From positions 21,903-35,326 of the forward strand of contig MHEO01000002.1 of assembly GCA_001803875.1 (NCBI GenBank): a stretch of 13,424 bases of DNA, read 5' to 3'. The notes below the pieces were generated by a model. It was not told the origin of the DNA. It worked only from the letters and a program-made list of their open reading frames with translations, and did no database searches. This DNA comes from Nitrospirae bacterium RIFCSPHIGHO2_01_FULL_66_17. Its GTDB lineage: Bacteria; Nitrospirota; Nitrospiria; 2-01-FULL-66-17. The first letter of the stretch is position 1. Each line of letters begins with the position of its first letter. A program made the translations under genes and the position numbers. This document shows positions 13,415-13,424 of the stretch, one piece after another.

Positions 13415-13424
13415 CCCGTCATCC

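Overview
This is a GC-rich bacterial chromosomal window holding two adjacent housekeeping gene blocks. No phage, plasmid, transposase, CRISPR or defence genes are visible. All protein genes lie on the + strand and are packed very tightly. The order (release factor 1, PrmC, MurA, a hisC-less his cluster ending in hisIE, a HIT protein, then YqeY, DnaG, RpoD and a CAT-anticodon tRNA) and the base composition recall Nitrospirota, Methylomirabilota/NC10-Rokubacteria or Desulfobacterota. That placement is from memory of gene order and is not proven by the sequence.

Block 1 (2-8848): the 3' part of prfA, then prmC, murA, hisG, hisD, hisB, hisH, hisA, hisF, hisIE and a HIT-family gene. Every junction overlaps by 1, 4 or 7 nt, mostly as ATGA, GTGA or TGATG, which points to one translationally coupled operon. 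The exception is hisB-hisH, which has a 60-nt spacer containing an 8-nt tandem repeat. RF1 and PrmC work together, since PrmC methylates the GGQ glutamine of release factors. MurA makes the first committed peptidoglycan precursor. The his genes cover most of histidine biosynthesis, but hisC, a histidinol-phosphate phosphatase and the hisZ expected for the short-form HisG are absent here.

Spacer (8849-9100): a ~160-bp element with 18-bp inverted termini and an inner hairpin, followed by a near-consensus sigma-70 promoter.

Block 2 (9101-13388): yqeY, dnaG and rpoD form a macromolecular-synthesis operon, followed by a tRNA with a CAT anticodon and no encoded CCA.

The unusual content is small-scale. 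A 24-nt repeat occurs four times inside prmC, two direct and two inverted. It adds residues to the interdomain linker and forms the C-terminal tail right up to the murA start. The hisH start codon sits in a tandem repeat that creates a chain of tiny overlapping reading frames. A MITE-like or REP-like hairpin element separates the two operons. I found no evidence for a large undescribed multi-gene system.
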